A DNA stretch of 44,664 bases from Brevundimonas sp. (GCF_018608325.1 NZ_JABAZW010000158.1:28383-73046), one strand, 5' to 3'; shown: positions 1 to 10,961, counted from the stretch's first letter. The notes: generated from the letters alone by a model not told the origin. Program-made: numbers and translations.

Positions 1-711
1 CACGGTTCCCGCCGCGACCACAGCGACTTCCAGTGCAGGATCGGCAGCCTTCAGTCTTGCGATGGTGGCTTCGAACACCGGCGTCATGCGATTGATTTCA
101 CTAGGACGACTGCCGGGCAGGACCAGCAGCAGCGATGCTTCTGGCGCAATGCCGCGCCGCGCCCGAAACGCTGCGCCGTCGGCATGGCTCATGTCGACAT
201 GAAGGGCGGATGACCCGACAACTGTCGTCGACAGGCCCTCCCGCTCGAACCAGGGCGCATCAAACCCATAGAGGGCCAGCAGGTGATCCACGGCGCCCGC
301 CAGCGTCTTCGCCCGCCCGGGCCGCGATGCCCAGACCTGAGGCCCGACGTATTTGATCAGAGGCACATTCGGTTGCGCCGCCCGGATCGCCTTGGCCACC
401 CGTATGGTGAAACCCCAACTGTCGATCAGGATCACCGCGTCAGGCTTTTCCCGCGCGGCCAAAGCCGCCGTCTCCGCGACACGCGCCTTGACCTTGCCGT
501 AGGCGCGCAAACCTTCGATCCAGCCGAGGATGGACAGTTCGGCGATATCGAATGGGCTGACGACGCCCTGTTCCGCCATCCTGGGACCGCCGACGCCGAC
601 GAATGCGACGTCTGGCCCCAGACGCGATCTCAAGGCTTTCGCCAGACCTGCGCCCAGCGCATCACCAGATGCTTCAGCAGCAACCAGCATCACCTTCAGA
701 GGACGGCTCAA
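1..711 (-). CDS. lpxB: Lipid-A-disaccharide synthase LpxB (3' end outside window)
   Basis: A GT-B glycosyltransferase that joins UDP-2,3-diacylglucosamine to lipid X, giving the lipid A disaccharide at the inner membrane. Translating the minus strand from 711 gives the family N-terminus AEASGDALGAGL (residues about 13-24), then GVGGPRM and ELSILGWIE, all LpxB hallmarks. About 237 codons are present; the C-terminal half lies beyond the left edge. The chosen start is TTG at 711-709, which overlaps the lpxI stop (TTGA) and has a GGGGGAAG purine run just upstream. An in-frame ATG at 690 is the alternative, but it would cut into the first beta strand. It is the last lipid A gene of the lpxD-fabZ-lpxA-lpxI-lpxB run. 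Confidence 0.95.
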   Translation of the reverse strand, partial: MSRPLKVMLVAAEASGDALGAGLAKALRSRLGPDVAFVGVGGPRMAEQGVVSPFDIAELSILGWIEGLRAYGKVKARVAETAALAAREKPDAVILIDSWGFTIRVAKAIRAAQPNVPLIKYVGPQVWASRPGRAKTLAGAVDHLLALYGFDAPWFEREGLSTTVVGSSALHVDMSHADGAAFRARRGIAPEASLLLVLPGSRPSEINRMTPVFEATIARLKAADPALEVAVVAAGTV

Positions 712-1547
712 CGGGCTTCCCCCCAGACAAACAGGCCAAGGCGGTCTGCCGCCTCGATGATGGCGTTGCGGTCGATCAGGATCAGACGCCCAGAGACGCC
801 GCCGATGCCCGCCAGACCAGCCGCCGCCGCTAGCTCGACGGTGCGTGGCCCAATCACCGGCATGTCCACGCGCAGGTCCTGGATCGGCTTGGGCGCCTTG
901 CCCAACGCGCCTTTCCGCTCATCTGCGGAACCGCGCAGGTCTGCAGGCAGGCCAGCCACGCGCGAGAGCATGGCGTCCGTGCCCTCTTGAGCTTCAACAG
1001 CCAACACCAGACCGTCGACGACAACAGCCCCCTGACCTATATCAAGTTCACCCGATTTTTCAGCGACATGAAGAGCCTTCTTCAGATCAGATAGCTGCTC
1101 GGGTGTCGGGCTGACACGCCCCAAGGCGCCGTTTGGCAGCGTCTCTCCGCCCAGAATGTCATCCGCGCCTTCGACGGCGAAACCCTCAGCCTCGAACACC
1201 GACAGAATTTTGCGCAACAAGGCGTCATCGCCTTTGGTCGCTGCAGCAATTATACCCGGCAAGAGAGACGCACCCTTAAGATCGGGCTTCAGTGTCTTGA
1301 AATCAGGGCGATTGACAATGCCTGCCAGACAGACAGCGGCGCAACCTTCCGACTTCAGAGCCTTCAGAATGGCCCCGATCTGCGCCATACCGAACTCAGC
1401 CCCGGGCCAACGCACAAGGTGGGGATCGGCGAAACCCGCCAACCGCACCACGAACACCTCGCGGCCCTCTGCATCGCACCGCGCCGCCACCGCAGCCGGT
1501 AAATCGCCGCCGCCAGCAATCAGGCCCAGCTTTCCGCTGACGCTCAT
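708..1547 (-). CDS. lpxI: UDP-2,3-diacylglucosamine pyrophosphatase LpxI
   Basis: Hydrolyses UDP-2,3-diacylglucosamine to lipid X and UMP, the step done by LpxH in enteric bacteria. LpxI (former DUF1009) is the type used by alphaproteobacteria. The protein is 279 residues, starting [17 protein letters not shown]; the glycine-rich [10 protein letters not shown] segment is characteristic, and the C-terminal half includes [20 protein letters not shown], as expected for the catalytic domain. The open frame extends 6 codons further upstream, but ATG at 1547 forms an ATGA overlap with the lpxA stop, which I take as the true, coupled start. It lies between lpxA and lpxB, so the pathway order is kept. 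Confidence 0.95.
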   Translation of the reverse strand: MSVSGKLGLIAGGGDLPAAVAARCDAEGREVFVVRLAGFADPHLVRWPGAEFGMAQIGAILKALKSEGCAAVCLAGIVNRPDFKTLKPDLKGASLLPGIIAAATKGDDALLRKILSVFEAEGFAVEGADDILGGETLPNGALGRVSPTPEQLSDLKKALHVAEKSGELDIGQGAVVVDGLVLAVEAQEGTDAMLSRVAGLPADLRGSADERKGALGKAPKPIQDLRVDMPVIGPRTVELAAAAGLAGIGGVSGRLILIDRNAIIEAADRLGLFVWGEAR

Positions 1548-2332
1548 TCCGCGTTCGGCAGGCACAGCGGACGCCGACCGCCGTCGCGGATGAAGGCGAT
1601 GATCTCCATGATCTCGGGCAGATCGGCATAGGTTTCAGCCACGCCGTCAATACGTCCGGCGAACTCGCCCGTGCCCTCGAACAGGTCGCGATAGGCGGCC
1701 AGCAGTCGGCGCACCTGATCCTTGCCATAGCCTTTGCGCTTCAACCCGATCAGGTTCAGGCCACGCAACCGCGCATGATTGCCCCAGGCCGAGCCATAGG
1801 GAATGACGTCGCGCGTCACAGCGGCCAGACCGCCAATAATCGCGCCCTGCCCCACACGGCCATTCTGGTGCACGGCGCAAAGCCCCCCCAGGAAGACCTT
1901 ATCGCCGATATGGGCATGGCCGCCCAGCGTGGCGTTATTGGCCATGACGACATTGTCGCCGACCACACAGTCATGGCCGACATGGGCGCCGGTCATGAAC
2001 AGATTGTTCGAGCCGATCACCGTCACTCCCGTGCCCTGCGGCGTGCCTCGATTGAAGGTGCAGTGCTCGCGGATCTGGTTATTGGCGCCGATCTCCAGCC
2101 GCACCGGCTCGCCTTTGTAGCCGTTGTGCTGCGGGTCACCGCCAATGACGGCGAACGGATGGATAACGGTGCCTTCGCCGACACTGGTGTCCTGTTGGAC
2201 CACAACATGGCTGACCAGACGCACACCTGCAGACAGGACAACATTCGGCCCGACCGTGCTCCACGGCCCGACAACGACCCCGTCGGCGAGACGAGCAGAG
2301 GGATCGATGATGGCGGTCGGGTGAATGGTCAT
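1544..2332 (-). CDS. lpxA: UDP-N-acetylglucosamine acyltransferase LpxA
   Basis: First committed step of lipid A synthesis: transfers a 3-hydroxyacyl chain from ACP to the 3-OH of UDP-GlcNAc. It has 262 residues, normal for the family. Residues 1 to about 190 are a left-handed beta helix built of hexapeptide repeats, with the catalytic histidine segment [12 protein letters not shown] in the middle. The C-terminal 70 residues are helical. The start ATG shares one base with the fabZ stop (TGATG), and the stop overlaps the lpxI start, so the genes are translationally coupled. Confidence 0.97.
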   Translation of the reverse strand: MTIHPTAIIDPSARLADGVVVGPWSTVGPNVVLSAGVRLVSHVVVQQDTSVGEGTVIHPFAVIGGDPQHNGYKGEPVRLEIGANNQIREHCTFNRGTPQGTGVTVIGSNNLFMTGAHVGHDCVVGDNVVMANNATLGGHAHIGDKVFLGGLCAVHQNGRVGQGAIIGGLAAVTRDVIPYGSAWGNHARLRGLNLIGLKRKGYGKDQVRRLLAAYRDLFEGTGEFAGRIDGVAETYADLPEIMEIIAFIRDGGRRPLCLPNAE

Positions 2333-2808
2333 CAGGCTGCGGGCTCCGGCACGGTCACGACCATGGCCATGAACTCGGCTTCTGCGGCCAGTTTGCCGTC
2401 GATGAAGGTTTCCCCCCGGAACTTGTAGGCGTCGCCACGCGCACGGATCACCTTGACCTCCATGCGCAACTGGTCACCCGGACGTGCAGGCTTGCGGAAG
2501 CGTACGCCGTCGATGGACATGAACATGATGACCTTGTCGGCCACCGCCACGTCCAGCGTCTTAGACATCAGAAGTGCGCCGGTCTGAGCCATGGCTTCGA
2601 CGATCAGGACGCCCGGCATCACCGGATCGATCGGGAAGTGACCGGGGAAGAACGGTTCGTTATGCGTCACGTTCTTGATGCCGACGATTGAGGTCGCGGG
2701 CGTGAACTCTTCCGCCTTGTCCACCAGCAGGAAAGGATAGCGATGCGGCAGCCGCCGCATAACCTCGGCGTAGTCGATCTTGCCCCCGACCGTGCTGGTG
2801 TCACTCAT
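2332..2808 (-). CDS. fabZ: 3-hydroxyacyl-ACP dehydratase FabZ
   Basis: Dehydrates 3-hydroxyacyl-ACP in type II fatty acid synthesis. It competes with LpxA and LpxD for the same hydroxyacyl-ACP pool, which explains its place between them. It is a 158-residue hot-dog protein. [12 protein letters not shown] (residues about 15-26) and [20 protein letters not shown] carry the catalytic His and Glu. The start is 2 bases after the lpxD stop, and the stop overlaps the lpxA start by one base. Confidence 0.97.
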   Translation of the reverse strand: MSDTSTVGGKIDYAEVMRRLPHRYPFLLVDKAEEFTPATSIVGIKNVTHNEPFFPGHFPIDPVMPGVLIVEAMAQTGALLMSKTLDVAVADKVIMFMSIDGVRFRKPARPGDQLRMEVKVIRARGDAYKFRGETFIDGKLAAEAEFMAMVVTVPEPAA

Positions 2809-2810
2809 CC

Positions 2811-3824
2811 CTATGATTCCTTTGGAGCCTTCTTTGCAGAGGCCTGTTTGGCGAGCCAGACGGTTTCGCGCAAGAACTGACGGATCGGCCGCGCGGGATA
2901 ACCAGACCAGGTTTCCCCCGCCGGAATGTCGGCCAGCACGCCAGCGCCCGCCGCGACACGTGCGCCTTCGCCGATGGTGATGTGGTCGCCGATCCCGGCC
3001 TTGCCGCCGAATATGACGTTGTCGCCCACCGTCACAGAGCCCGAAATGCCGGTGTTGGCGACCAGCAGGCAGTTACGACCGATAATGCAGTTGTGGCCCA
3101 CCATGACCAGATTATCGATCTTGGTGTTCTCGCCAATCACCGTGTCGTCGTAGGCGCCGCGATCAATGCAGCTGTTAGCGCCGACGGTGACACCGTCTTG
3201 CAGGATGACGCGGCCAAGCTGCGGAATATCCATGACGCCGGCGGCCGTGCCAGTGGCGCCAAAGCCCGCCTCGCCGATGCGGGCGCCCGCATACAGCTTC
3301 ACCCGATCCCCGATCAGGGCGAAACCTACGGTGACGTTGGAGCCGATTACGCAGTCGCGTCCGATCTGCACGCCCGGACCGATCACAGTATTGGCGCAGA
3401 TGCGCGTGCCGCGACCGATACGGACCCCCACGCCTAGAACCACGCCGGGCTCGATCACGACGCTTTCGTCTTCGGCAGCCTCTTCAAGCGTGATCGCGGC
3501 GTCGAGCGTAACGACACGATGCAGCAACAGCGAAGCCTTGGCCCACGAGGCCTGAGGCGTGCGCGACACGATCACAGACGCCTCAGTTGGCGCAGCATCA
3601 ACCGCTTCTGGCGGCACGATCACACATCCGGCCTGGGTCTGCGACAGCGCAGCAGCGAACTTGCGATCACCCAGAAACGCAATCGCGCCTCTGTCAGCAG
3701 AGGACAGAGGCGCGACCGAGGCGATGGACCGATCCCCGCCCCTCTCGACCGCGCCTCCGATCTGCGCCGCCAGTTCGGCGACGGTCAGGGACGGCAGGGT
3801 CTGAAAGAAGCGAGTATCGGGCAT
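2811..3824 (-). CDS. lpxD: UDP-3-O-(3-hydroxyacyl)glucosamine N-acyltransferase LpxD
   Basis: Adds the second, N-linked hydroxyacyl chain in lipid A synthesis (third pathway step). The protein has 337 residues. An N-terminal uridine-binding domain (about 1-100, including [14 protein letters not shown]) is followed by hexapeptide repeats from about 110 to 300. The segment [18 protein letters not shown] contains the expected catalytic histidine. It follows ompH by about 25 bases and precedes fabZ by 2 bases, the usual alphaproteobacterial order. Confidence 0.96.
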   Translation of the reverse strand: MPDTRFFQTLPSLTVAELAAQIGGAVERGGDRSIASVAPLSSADRGAIAFLGDRKFAAALSQTQAGCVIVPPEAVDAAPTEASVIVSRTPQASWAKASLLLHRVVTLDAAITLEEAAEDESVVIEPGVVLGVGVRIGRGTRICANTVIGPGVQIGRDCVIGSNVTVGFALIGDRVKLYAGARIGEAGFGATGTAAGVMDIPQLGRVILQDGVTVGANSCIDRGAYDDTVIGENTKIDNLVMVGHNCIIGRNCLLVANTGISGSVTVGDNVIFGGKAGIGDHITIGEGARVAAGAGVLADIPAGETWSGYPARPIRQFLRETVWLAKQASAKKAPKES

Positions 3825-3849
3825 GGTTTCCTTTTCAGCAGCCAGAGGC

Positions 3850-4425
3850 TTACTGAGCCGGCACCGGCATACGGTTGAACGTCAGGGTCGGCAGGGCCGC
3901 GTTCAGACGCTGGATGGCGACGTCGGTCAGGTCCATGGCCGGGTTCATCATGAAGACGCTTTCACGGTCCAGCAGCAGGCCGCAGCCCTTTTCCTGGTAC
4001 AGAGCGGTCAGGATCGGCGAAACTGCCTCAGTGATCTTCTGACGTTGCGTGCCCAGGGTGTAGCGCAGTTCGTTCTCGCGCGTGCCTTCCAGTTGCTGGG
4101 CTTCCTGAGCGCGCTGCTGCAGTTGCTGGCGACGCTGGTTCATCTGATCCGCCGGGATGCTGGCGCCGCCGGTTTGCAGAGCCGTCGCTTCGGTCTGGAT
4201 AGCCGTGGCATAGGGCTGCAGTTCACCTTGAACTTCCTGAGCCAGTTGCTGCATGCGGGCCTCAACGGCCTGACCAGCCGACGATTGGGCCAGCAGACGG
4301 GCGTTGTAATAGGTGCAGACGCCCGGAATGACCGGACCCGGGTTTTGCGGCGCAGCCTGCTGAGCAAGAGCAGCAGTGGAAACAAGCGATGCCGCAGCCG
4401 TAGCGGCGATGATCAGAGCTTTCAT
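3850..4425 (-). CDS. ompH: OmpH/Skp family periplasmic chaperone
   Basis: Periplasmic holdase that carries unfolded outer-membrane proteins to the Bam complex. It has 191 residues with a clear signal peptide (first about 21 residues, ending ALA before QQAAPQ). A Gln/Glu/Ala-rich helical stretch from about 60 to 140 forms the coiled-coil arms of the Skp fold, and the C-terminal part ([18 protein letters not shown]) is the conserved OmpH core. It lies just downstream of bamA, the standard neighbour. Confidence 0.9.
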   Translation of the reverse strand: MKALIIAATAAASLVSTAALAQQAAPQNPGPVIPGVCTYYNARLLAQSSAGQAVEARMQQLAQEVQGELQPYATAIQTEATALQTGGASIPADQMNQRRQQLQQRAQEAQQLEGTRENELRYTLGTQRQKITEAVSPILTALYQEKGCGLLLDRESVFMMNPAMDLTDVAIQRLNAALPTLTFNRMPVPAQ

Positions 4426-4457
4426 TTTACCCTCGTGCGGACGGATTTCGCCGCTGT

Positions 4458-6911
4458 TTAGAACTGAGTGGAGGTCGAGAAGCGGAAGGATTCGGTCTTG
4501 TCGTAGTCTTCCTTGGCCAGGACCTTGGAGATATCGAAGCGGATCGGACCCATCGGCGACTTCCAGTGGATGCTGACGCCCGCAGATGCCCGCAGCGCCA
4601 TTTCGTCAACGATATTCGCGTTCACCGTGCCGGTCGAGGTCAGCTTGTAGCGATCGTCCAGACCGCCCAGCGTACCCACATCGGCAAAGAGCGAGGTCTT
4701 GATGCCGTACTGTTCAGGCAGATAGTTCGGCAAGGTCACTTCGACCGTGCCGATGGCGTAGAAGTTGCCGCCCAATGCGTCGCGCGTCGTCAGATCGCGC
4801 GGCCCCATGCCAGCGGTTTCAAAGCCGCGGAAGCTGTTGCCGCCCTTGAAGAAGCGGTCGTTGATGCGGATCGGATCGCCGTTCCAGCCCGTGACATAGC
4901 CCGCCTGGCCCATAACGCTCACGATCCACTTCGGCGTGATGCCGTAGTACCAGGACGCGTCCGCTTCGGTCTTGACGTAGTTTACGTCGCCGCCAATGCC
5001 CGCGAAGTCCTGACGAAGCGAGCCAGCCCAGCCGCGTGTCGGGCGGACCGGATCGTTCGTGTAGTTGACCTGCAGCGTGTAGCCTGCGGACGAGTTCAGA
5101 TAGCTGCCGATCTGATCGCATAGCGCAGACGACCCAAGACCCGCCGTGCCGCAATAGTTGTACGGCACGATGATCTCATCGCTCTTCAGGAAGTAGCGCG
5201 TGCTGAGCAGCATGTTGCCGTTCAGCGGATAGGACAGACGCACGCCGCCACCCGTCGAACGGTAGTCATACGACGAATACTTGCTCAGGTCGTAACGCGA
5301 GTGGAACAGGTCGAAACCGGCGCGCAGGTCACGGCCCAGGAACTTGGGCTCGGTGAAGCGGAAGTCGATCTGCTGGCGCAGCGAACCCCATTCCAGGCGC
5401 GACACGACGTTTTGGCCACGTCCACGGAAGTTCCGCTCCGAGATACCCAGGTTGACCGTGAAGGAATCGACCGAGCTGAAGCCTGCACCCACAGACAGTT
5501 CGCCAGTCGGCTGTTCCTGCACGGCGACATTGATGACCGAGCGGTCTGGCGCACTGCCGCGCTCTTCCTGGATCGTCACGTCCTTGAAGAAGCCCAGCGC
5601 ACGCAGGTTGTTGCGCGAGCGCTCCATCAGGGCGCGGTTAAAGGCGTCGCCTTCCGTCAGCATCAGTTCGCGACGGATGACCGGATCGATAGTGCGGGTG
5701 TTGCCGACCACATTGATGCGGTCGATGTAGACGCGCTGGCCTTCCGAGACGTTGAAGGTGACATCGACCTTGTCCGTTTCGGGATTGGCGCGATAGGTCG
5801 GATTGATGTCGACAAAGGCGTAACCGGCAGAGCCTGCCGCAAACGTCAGGGCGTCGACGGCGCTCTCGATCTTGTCGCTTTCGTACAGAGCGCCCGAGCG
5901 GATCGGGATCAGACGCTCAAGGAAGGCGGCGTTCAGGCGGTCATTCTCGGTGACGACCTTCACTTCGCCGAAGGTGTATTTGTGACCTTCGTCCAGCGTC
6001 AGGGTCAGTTGGAACGCCTGATTGTCCGGCTGCAGTTCGGCGACCGACGAGACGATGCGGAAATCGTAATAACCGCGGTTCGTATAGAATTTCCGCAGTT
6101 GCTCTTGATCGTACTCCAACCGGTTCGGATCGAAGTTGTCGTTGCTGGAGAAGAATTTCCACCACTGGGTGCGCTGGGTCACCATCACGCCGCGCACGTC
6201 GCGGTCGGAATAGGCATGGTTGCCCAGGATGTTGATCGCGCTGATGCCAGTCTTCGGACCTTCGTCGATTTCGAAGATCACATCGACGCGGTTCTGCTCC
6301 AGCTGGACCAGCTTGGGCGTCACGGTCGCCGAGATACGGCCTTGCAGACGATACAGTTCGACGATGGCGCCGACGTCTTCCTGAACCTTGGCGCGCGTGT
6401 AGATGCCGCGCGGGCTCAGCGTCACTTCCTTGGTCAGCTTATCGAGCGAAACCGCCTTGTTTCCCTCAAACACCACCTGGTTGATGATCGGGTTCTCAAC
6501 GATCTGCACGACCAGATCACCGTGCTGAACGCCCAGTTGAACGTCGGCGAACAGGCCCGTGCGGGACAGGGTGCGGACGGCGACGTCCAGCACGCCCGCA
6601 TCCACCGTGTCGCCGGGGCGGATCGGCAGATAGGACAGCACCGTCGTCTGGTCGATGCGCTGTGCGCCCTGAACCACGATCCGGTTGATCTGTACGCCCG
6701 TAGGCGCAGCCATCTGCACCGTCGGCGTCGCGCCGTCGGCAGGCGCGGCCTGGGCAGGAGCCGGGGCGGGGGTTGGGGCCGGCTGTGCTGGCGCAGACTG
6801 GGCGAATGCCGGTGCGCCGAGGCCGGCGGCCACGGTCAATGCCAGAAGGCTGGAGCGGGCGCCCATTCGGACGGCGGCGCGAGAGGTCATGTCGTTCATT
6901 CGAGAAACCAT
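4458..6911 (-). CDS. bamA: Outer membrane protein assembly factor BamA
   Basis: Central Omp85 component of the Bam machine that inserts beta-barrel proteins into the outer membrane. A signal peptide (LLALTVAAGLGAPAFA then Q) is followed by a Pro/Ala/Gln-rich linker, five POTRA domains (first one from VQINRIVVQGAQRI) and a C-terminal 16-strand barrel with the SFRGFE lid-lock segment. The protein ends in Phe, the usual barrel C-terminal signal. The open frame reaches back to 6986 inside rseP, but those residues do not look like a signal peptide. ATG at 6911, 6899 or 6890 are all possible starts and none has a clear Shine-Dalgarno; I give the first ATG after the rseP stop. Confidence 0.95.
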   Translation of the reverse strand: MVSRMNDMTSRAAVRMGARSSLLALTVAAGLGAPAFAQSAPAQPAPTPAPAPAQAAPADGATPTVQMAAPTGVQINRIVVQGAQRIDQTTVLSYLPIRPGDTVDAGVLDVAVRTLSRTGLFADVQLGVQHGDLVVQIVENPIINQVVFEGNKAVSLDKLTKEVTLSPRGIYTRAKVQEDVGAIVELYRLQGRISATVTPKLVQLEQNRVDVIFEIDEGPKTGISAINILGNHAYSDRDVRGVMVTQRTQWWKFFSSNDNFDPNRLEYDQEQLRKFYTNRGYYDFRIVSSVAELQPDNQAFQLTLTLDEGHKYTFGEVKVVTENDRLNAAFLERLIPIRSGALYESDKIESAVDALTFAAGSAGYAFVDINPTYRANPETDKVDVTFNVSEGQRVYIDRINVVGNTRTIDPVIRRELMLTEGDAFNRALMERSRNNLRALGFFKDVTIQEERGSAPDRSVINVAVQEQPTGELSVGAGFSSVDSFTVNLGISERNFRGRGQNVVSRLEWGSLRQQIDFRFTEPKFLGRDLRAGFDLFHSRYDLSKYSSYDYRSTGGGVRLSYPLNGNMLLSTRYFLKSDEIIVPYNYCGTAGLGSSALCDQIGSYLNSSAGYTLQVNYTNDPVRPTRGWAGSLRQDFAGIGGDVNYVKTEADASWYYGITPKWIVSVMGQAGYVTGWNGDPIRINDRFFKGGNSFRGFETAGMGPRDLTTRDALGGNFYAIGTVEVTLPNYLPEQYGIKTSLFADVGTLGGLDDRYKLTSTGTVNANIVDEMALRASAGVSIHWKSPMGPIRFDISKVLAKEDYDKTESFRFSTSTQF

Positions 6912-6928
6912 CGGGGGCTGGCGTCGGC

Positions 6929-8146
6929 TCACGAGACGAGCCCGCCGAGGAATTGAAAGATGTTGAGCTTCTGTAGGTCGTTCCACGTCGCGAACAACAT
7001 AAATCCCGCCAGAAGCGCAAGGCCTGCGCGATAGCCAATCTCCTGATACCGCGCCGACACTGGTCTGCGCGCCACAGCTTCATAGCCGTAGAAAAGCAGA
7101 TGGCCGCCGTCCAGCACAGGGATGGGCAATAGGTTTAGAAAGCCGATTCCGATCGAAAGTATGGCAGCGAGCCGAACCAGAGTCAGCGAAAGGTTGATTG
7201 CAGCCGCCTTTGGATCAGGGCTGGCCTTGACGACTTCGTTGGTCAGAGAGCCGCTGACCTTGGCGATTCCCAGCGGACCGCTGAACTGGTCGCCGGATTC
7301 GCGACCGGTCACCATTCGTCCAAGATAGGTCAGGGTCGAGTTCAGAACACTGCCGACCTGACGCACGCCCGCGCCGACAGCTTCGATGGGCCCATATCGG
7401 ATATAACGGATGTCAGCGCGGCTCGCGCCGAGGCCCAGACCGATCCGGGCGACCTTTATACGGCCTGCGACGGCGTCATCTTCCGTACGGCGTTCCGGTG
7501 TCGCCACAAGCTCCAGCGTCTGAGCACCGCGTTCAACCGTGAAACGGACCGGGTCACCTGCGCTCAGCATCACAGTCTGGGTCACATCCGATCCGCTCTG
7601 GATCGTGCGTCCATTGACGCCGGTAATCAGGTCGCCAGGCTGGAAGCCCGCCAGAGCCGCTGGCGATCCTTCCTGAACCTGGGCCACGCGTGCAGGCATG
7701 ATCACGTCGCCCAGCGCCATGAAGGTGGCCGCGAATATGACGATAGCCAGGATGAAATTCGCGACCGGCCCTGCAATAGTGATCAGCGCACGCTGCCAGA
7801 CCGGTTTGAAATGGAAATAGTCGCGCTCGGCTCCCGGTCCCTTCTCGGCGATCAGACGCTGGCGCAGTTCTGCCAGACCGGCTTGATCCGGCACGCTGGC
7901 TGCATCCAGATCGCCCGAGAATTTCACGTAACCGCCAGCCGGGATCCAACCCAGCCGCCATTCTATGCCGTGACGATCCACGCGGCTGAAGATCGCCTTG
8001 CCAAAGCCGACAGCGAAACGGTCGACCTTCACGCCAAAGGCGCGGGCCACCAGGAAATGCCCCAGTTCATGGATGGTGACGATAAACGTCAGCACCAGCA
8101 GGAATGGTACGATGTAGATCAGAACCTGACCCAGGGCGCCTAGCAT
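6929..8146 (-). CDS. rseP: RIP site-2 zinc metalloprotease RseP
   Basis: Intramembrane protease that cleaves anti-sigma factors and remnant signal peptides in the inner membrane. It has 405 residues. The HELGH zinc motif sits in the first TM segment (residues 26-30), a PDZ domain lies at about 150-190 (EGSPAALAGFQPGDLI), and LPIPVLDGGHLL near residue 345 supplies the third zinc ligand. It lies between dxr and bamA, the order found in many proteobacteria, linking it to envelope biogenesis. Confidence 0.96.
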   Translation of the reverse strand: MLGALGQVLIYIVPFLLVLTFIVTIHELGHFLVARAFGVKVDRFAVGFGKAIFSRVDRHGIEWRLGWIPAGGYVKFSGDLDAASVPDQAGLAELRQRLIAEKGPGAERDYFHFKPVWQRALITIAGPVANFILAIVIFAATFMALGDVIMPARVAQVQEGSPAALAGFQPGDLITGVNGRTIQSGSDVTQTVMLSAGDPVRFTVERGAQTLELVATPERRTEDDAVAGRIKVARIGLGLGASRADIRYIRYGPIEAVGAGVRQVGSVLNSTLTYLGRMVTGRESGDQFSGPLGIAKVSGSLTNEVVKASPDPKAAAINLSLTLVRLAAILSIGIGFLNLLPIPVLDGGHLLFYGYEAVARRPVSARYQEIGYRAGLALLAGFMLFATWNDLQKLNIFQFLGGLVS

Positions 8147-8170
8147 TCGAAAATCGTCTCCCCCGGCCGA

Positions 8171-9367
8171 TCAGGCCGCATTCGCAAGTCCGGCGATGAT
8201 GGACCTGGCCATCTGACGCGCCTCGGCATCGACCGACAGGGCCGCACCGCAGGCATCTCCAGAGCCAAAGACCATCCCCGCTTTTGTCGCACGTTCAAGG
8301 GTTTCGGCGACGACTGCGGCAATATTGAGAAACGCCAGCTTCCGGTCAAGGAAGGCGAAGGCGGCCACTTCGTTGGCAGCGTTGAAAACAGCGGGCGCGG
8401 CGCCTCCCGATTTCAGCACCTGACGCGCCAGATCCAGCGCCGGGAACCGCTCAACGTCCGGCGCCTCGAACGTCAAACGTCCCAGTGCGGGCAGGTCTAG
8501 CCTGGGCGCAGGCCAGGCGATCCGCTCAGGCCAGGCCAGGGCGCAGGCGATGGGCGTGCGCATGTCCGGCGCTCCCATCTGGGCCAACGTCGATCCATCC
8601 ACATATTCCACAAGGCTGTGGATGATTGATTCCGGGTGGACCACCACATCGATCCGATCCTCGGGCATGCCGAACAAATAGGCCGCCTCGATCATCTCCA
8701 GGCCCTTGTTGGCCATGGTGGCGCTGTCGACCGAAATCTTGGCCCCCATGCTCCAGTTCGGGTGCGCGACCGCCTGTTCCGGCGTCGCCGACGCCATCCG
8801 CTCACGCGAAACCTGACGGAAAGGCCCGCCTGACGCCGTCAGGACCAGTTTCGACACGCGTTCCGGCGCTTCAGCGGGGAAGACCTGGAAAATAGCCGAG
8901 TGTTCGGAATCGACGGGGATCAGCTTGCCCCCTGCCCGTCCAACGCGCTCGATCAGCGCCGGGCCGCAGCAGACCAGGCTTTCCTTGTTCGCAAGCGCCA
9001 GGATCGCGCCCGTATCCGCCGCCGCCCATGCCGATTTCAGGCCTGCAGCGCCGACGATGGACGCCATGATCCAGTCGCTCGGACGGGTCGCCGCCTCGAC
9101 AATAGCGCCCTCGCCTGCCGCCGTTTCGATCCCGGTTCCCGCCAGGGCGTCGCGCAGATCATGCAGTCTGACCGGATCAGCCGTGACCGCCAACTTGGGC
9201 TTCCAACGTTTCGCCTGTTCGGCCAGACGGGCGATGTTGGCGCCGCCCGTCAGCGCCTCAACCTCGAAAGCCCCCGTGCCGGAGGCCTCCGCCTTATCCA
9301 TCAGGTCCAGCGTCGACGATCCGACAGAACCGGTCGAACCCAACACCGTGACGCGACGACGGATCAT
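8171..9367 (-). CDS. dxr: 1-deoxy-D-xylulose 5-phosphate reductoisomerase Dxr
   Basis: Converts DXP to MEP with NADPH, the committed step of the non-mevalonate isoprenoid pathway that feeds undecaprenyl-PP synthesis by the neighbouring uppS. It has 398 residues. The Rossmann motif [15 protein letters not shown] is at the N-terminus. [16 protein letters not shown] and the [18 protein letters not shown] segment are catalytic-domain signatures, including the metal-binding Asp/Glu. The start ATG overlaps the cdsA stop (ATGA). Confidence 0.97.
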   Translation of the reverse strand: MIRRRVTVLGSTGSVGSSTLDLMDKAEASGTGAFEVEALTGGANIARLAEQAKRWKPKLAVTADPVRLHDLRDALAGTGIETAAGEGAIVEAATRPSDWIMASIVGAAGLKSAWAAADTGAILALANKESLVCCGPALIERVGRAGGKLIPVDSEHSAIFQVFPAEAPERVSKLVLTASGGPFRQVSRERMASATPEQAVAHPNWSMGAKISVDSATMANKGLEMIEAAYLFGMPEDRIDVVVHPESIIHSLVEYVDGSTLAQMGAPDMRTPIACALAWPERIAWPAPRLDLPALGRLTFEAPDVERFPALDLARQVLKSGGAAPAVFNAANEVAAFAFLDRKLAFLNIAAVVAETLERATKAGMVFGSGDACGAALSVDAEARQMARSIIAGLANAA

Positions 9368-10182
9368 GCCGCACGCTCAAGCATCAACACGACCAGTCGC
9401 CCAGCCGCCACCACCACCACGGCGAACATCAGCCCGTCGACTCGATCCAGCAATCCGCCGTGACCTGGGATGGTGTTGCCCGCATCCTTGACGCCAAACC
9501 GCCGCTTCAGCGCCGATTCCCACAGATCGCCGCCCATGGTCGCCAATGCGGCGGCAAGCCCCAGCGCAGCGCCCCAGAAGATCGTCAGACGCCCCATATC
9601 GACCCAGGCCGTCATGACCGCGCCTGCAATCGTTCCGGCGACCAGCCCACCGATAAAGCCTGACCACGTCTTGTTGGGCGAGAAGCGCGGCCAGAGTTTC
9701 GGTCCGCCCAGGGTCGAACCCGCCAGATAGGCCAGAATATCGGCAGACCAGGCCACCGCGAACACCAGCACCGTCCAGTGCAGGCCAACCGGGCTGTCGA
9801 CCGCCCGCAGCCAGATCAGCAGAACCGCAGGCCAGCCGAGATAGAGCACGCCGTATGACGCATCCAGCGCCTGCTGGCCCCGGCTGCGCGCATAGACGCC
9901 CGCCGCCGCCGCGCCGAACACCAGCATGATAAAGGCGACAGACATGGCGCCGAAGTGCGCGCTGATCACCGCCGCCACGACGCCGAATGAAACAGCCCCG
10001 CCCATCACGCGACGGGCATGCGGCGCGCTCATCGCCGCCCACTCAAAGGCCAGAACGATGCAGGCCGCGACCATCAGGCCCAGGAACCACACGCCCCCCG
10101 CCCAGGTCGCCGCTACAGCCGCAGGCGCAAGCACGACGGCAGACGCCGCTCGCAACGCGATGTCACGCCCCTTGACCGCCAT
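9364..10182 (-). CDS. cdsA: Phosphatidate cytidylyltransferase CdsA
   Basis: Makes CDP-diacylglycerol from phosphatidate and CTP at the inner membrane. It has 272 residues with about eight hydrophobic segments. The family signature is intact near the C-terminus: [20 protein letters not shown] followed by GLLDRVDG. It is coupled to dxr downstream (ATGA), and its start touches the uppS stop. Confidence 0.96.
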   Translation of the reverse strand: MAVKGRDIALRAASAVVLAPAAVAATWAGGVWFLGLMVAACIVLAFEWAAMSAPHARRVMGGAVSFGVVAAVISAHFGAMSVAFIMLVFGAAAAGVYARSRGQQALDASYGVLYLGWPAVLLIWLRAVDSPVGLHWTVLVFAVAWSADILAYLAGSTLGGPKLWPRFSPNKTWSGFIGGLVAGTIAGAVMTAWVDMGRLTIFWGAALGLAAALATMGGDLWESALKRRFGVKDAGNTIPGHGGLLDRVDGLMFAVVVVAAGRLVVLMLERAA

Positions 10183-10961
10183 CAGCCAGCCACCCGCGCT
10201 GGCACAGCTTCTCGTCCGCCATAGCGGCGATCACGCTCGCCAAAGACGGCGACAGCCTCGCCCAGAGCCTTGGGACCATAGTCAGGCCACAGCACGTCCT
10301 GGAACACCAGTTCGGCATAGGCGGCTTCCCACAACAGGAAGTTCGACAGTCGTTTTTCGCCAGATGTACGAACGATCAGGTCCAACGGCGGCGAGCCCGC
10401 AGTCGCCAGCCCCATTTCAAACGTCTGTTCGCTGATCGGCTCGATCGTTTCGCCAGCCAGAAGTTTTTCCGCGTGGCGACGCGCCGCGTCCACCAGATCG
10501 GCCCGTCCGCCGTAGTTGAAGGCGACCTGCAACAGGAACCGCGTATTGTGCGCCGTCTGGGCCTCGGCCTTGTCGATGATGGCGACGATGTCGGACGGCA
10601 GGCCTTCGCGACGCCCCAGAATGCGCAGACGCACCCCCGCCTTCTCCAACCGGATCAGATCGCTGGCCAGATAGGTGCGAACCAGGCCCATCAGGTCCGA
10701 CACCTCGTCCTCTGGGCGGCTCCAGTTCTCGGTCGAGAAGCCGAACACCGTCAGGCATTCGATGCCATAGTCGGGTGCGGCCTGAATTGTGCGTTTCAGC
10801 GCCTGGACGCCTTCGCGATGGCCGATTGCACGCGGCAGGCCGCGCGCCTTCGCCCAGCGGCCGTTGCCGTCCATGATGATCGCGACATGGCGCGGACCAT
10901 GCGGGCGTGGTCCATCGACACCGATCACTGCGGTCTCCGTACCTGTAGGCGCGGCCGTCAT
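10182..10961 (-). CDS. uppS: Isoprenyl transferase (undecaprenyl diphosphate synthase) UppS
   Basis: Cis-prenyltransferase that builds C55-PP, the lipid carrier for peptidoglycan and O-antigen. It has 259 residues. HVAIIMDGNGRWA (residues about 25-37) holds the catalytic Asp, TVFGFSTENWSRP and the C-terminal RTSGEKRLSNFLLWEAAYAE are family signatures. The 20-odd residues before HVAIIMDG are a variable extension, so the exact start is less certain than the identity. Confidence 0.96.
   Translation of the reverse strand: MTAAPTGTETAVIGVDGPRPHGPRHVAIIMDGNGRWAKARGLPRAIGHREGVQALKRTIQAAPDYGIECLTVFGFSTENWSRPEDEVSDLMGLVRTYLASDLIRLEKAGVRLRILGRREGLPSDIVAIIDKAEAQTAHNTRFLLQVAFNYGGRADLVDAARRHAEKLLAGETIEPISEQTFEMGLATAGSPPLDLIVRTSGEKRLSNFLLWEAAYAELVFQDVLWPDYGPKALGEAVAVFGERDRRYGGREAVPARVAG

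Noticed and set aside
5301..6956. 551-codon plus-strand open frame opposite bamA
   Set aside because: Antisense shadow of BamA with His/Arg/Asp-rich composition and no family resemblance.
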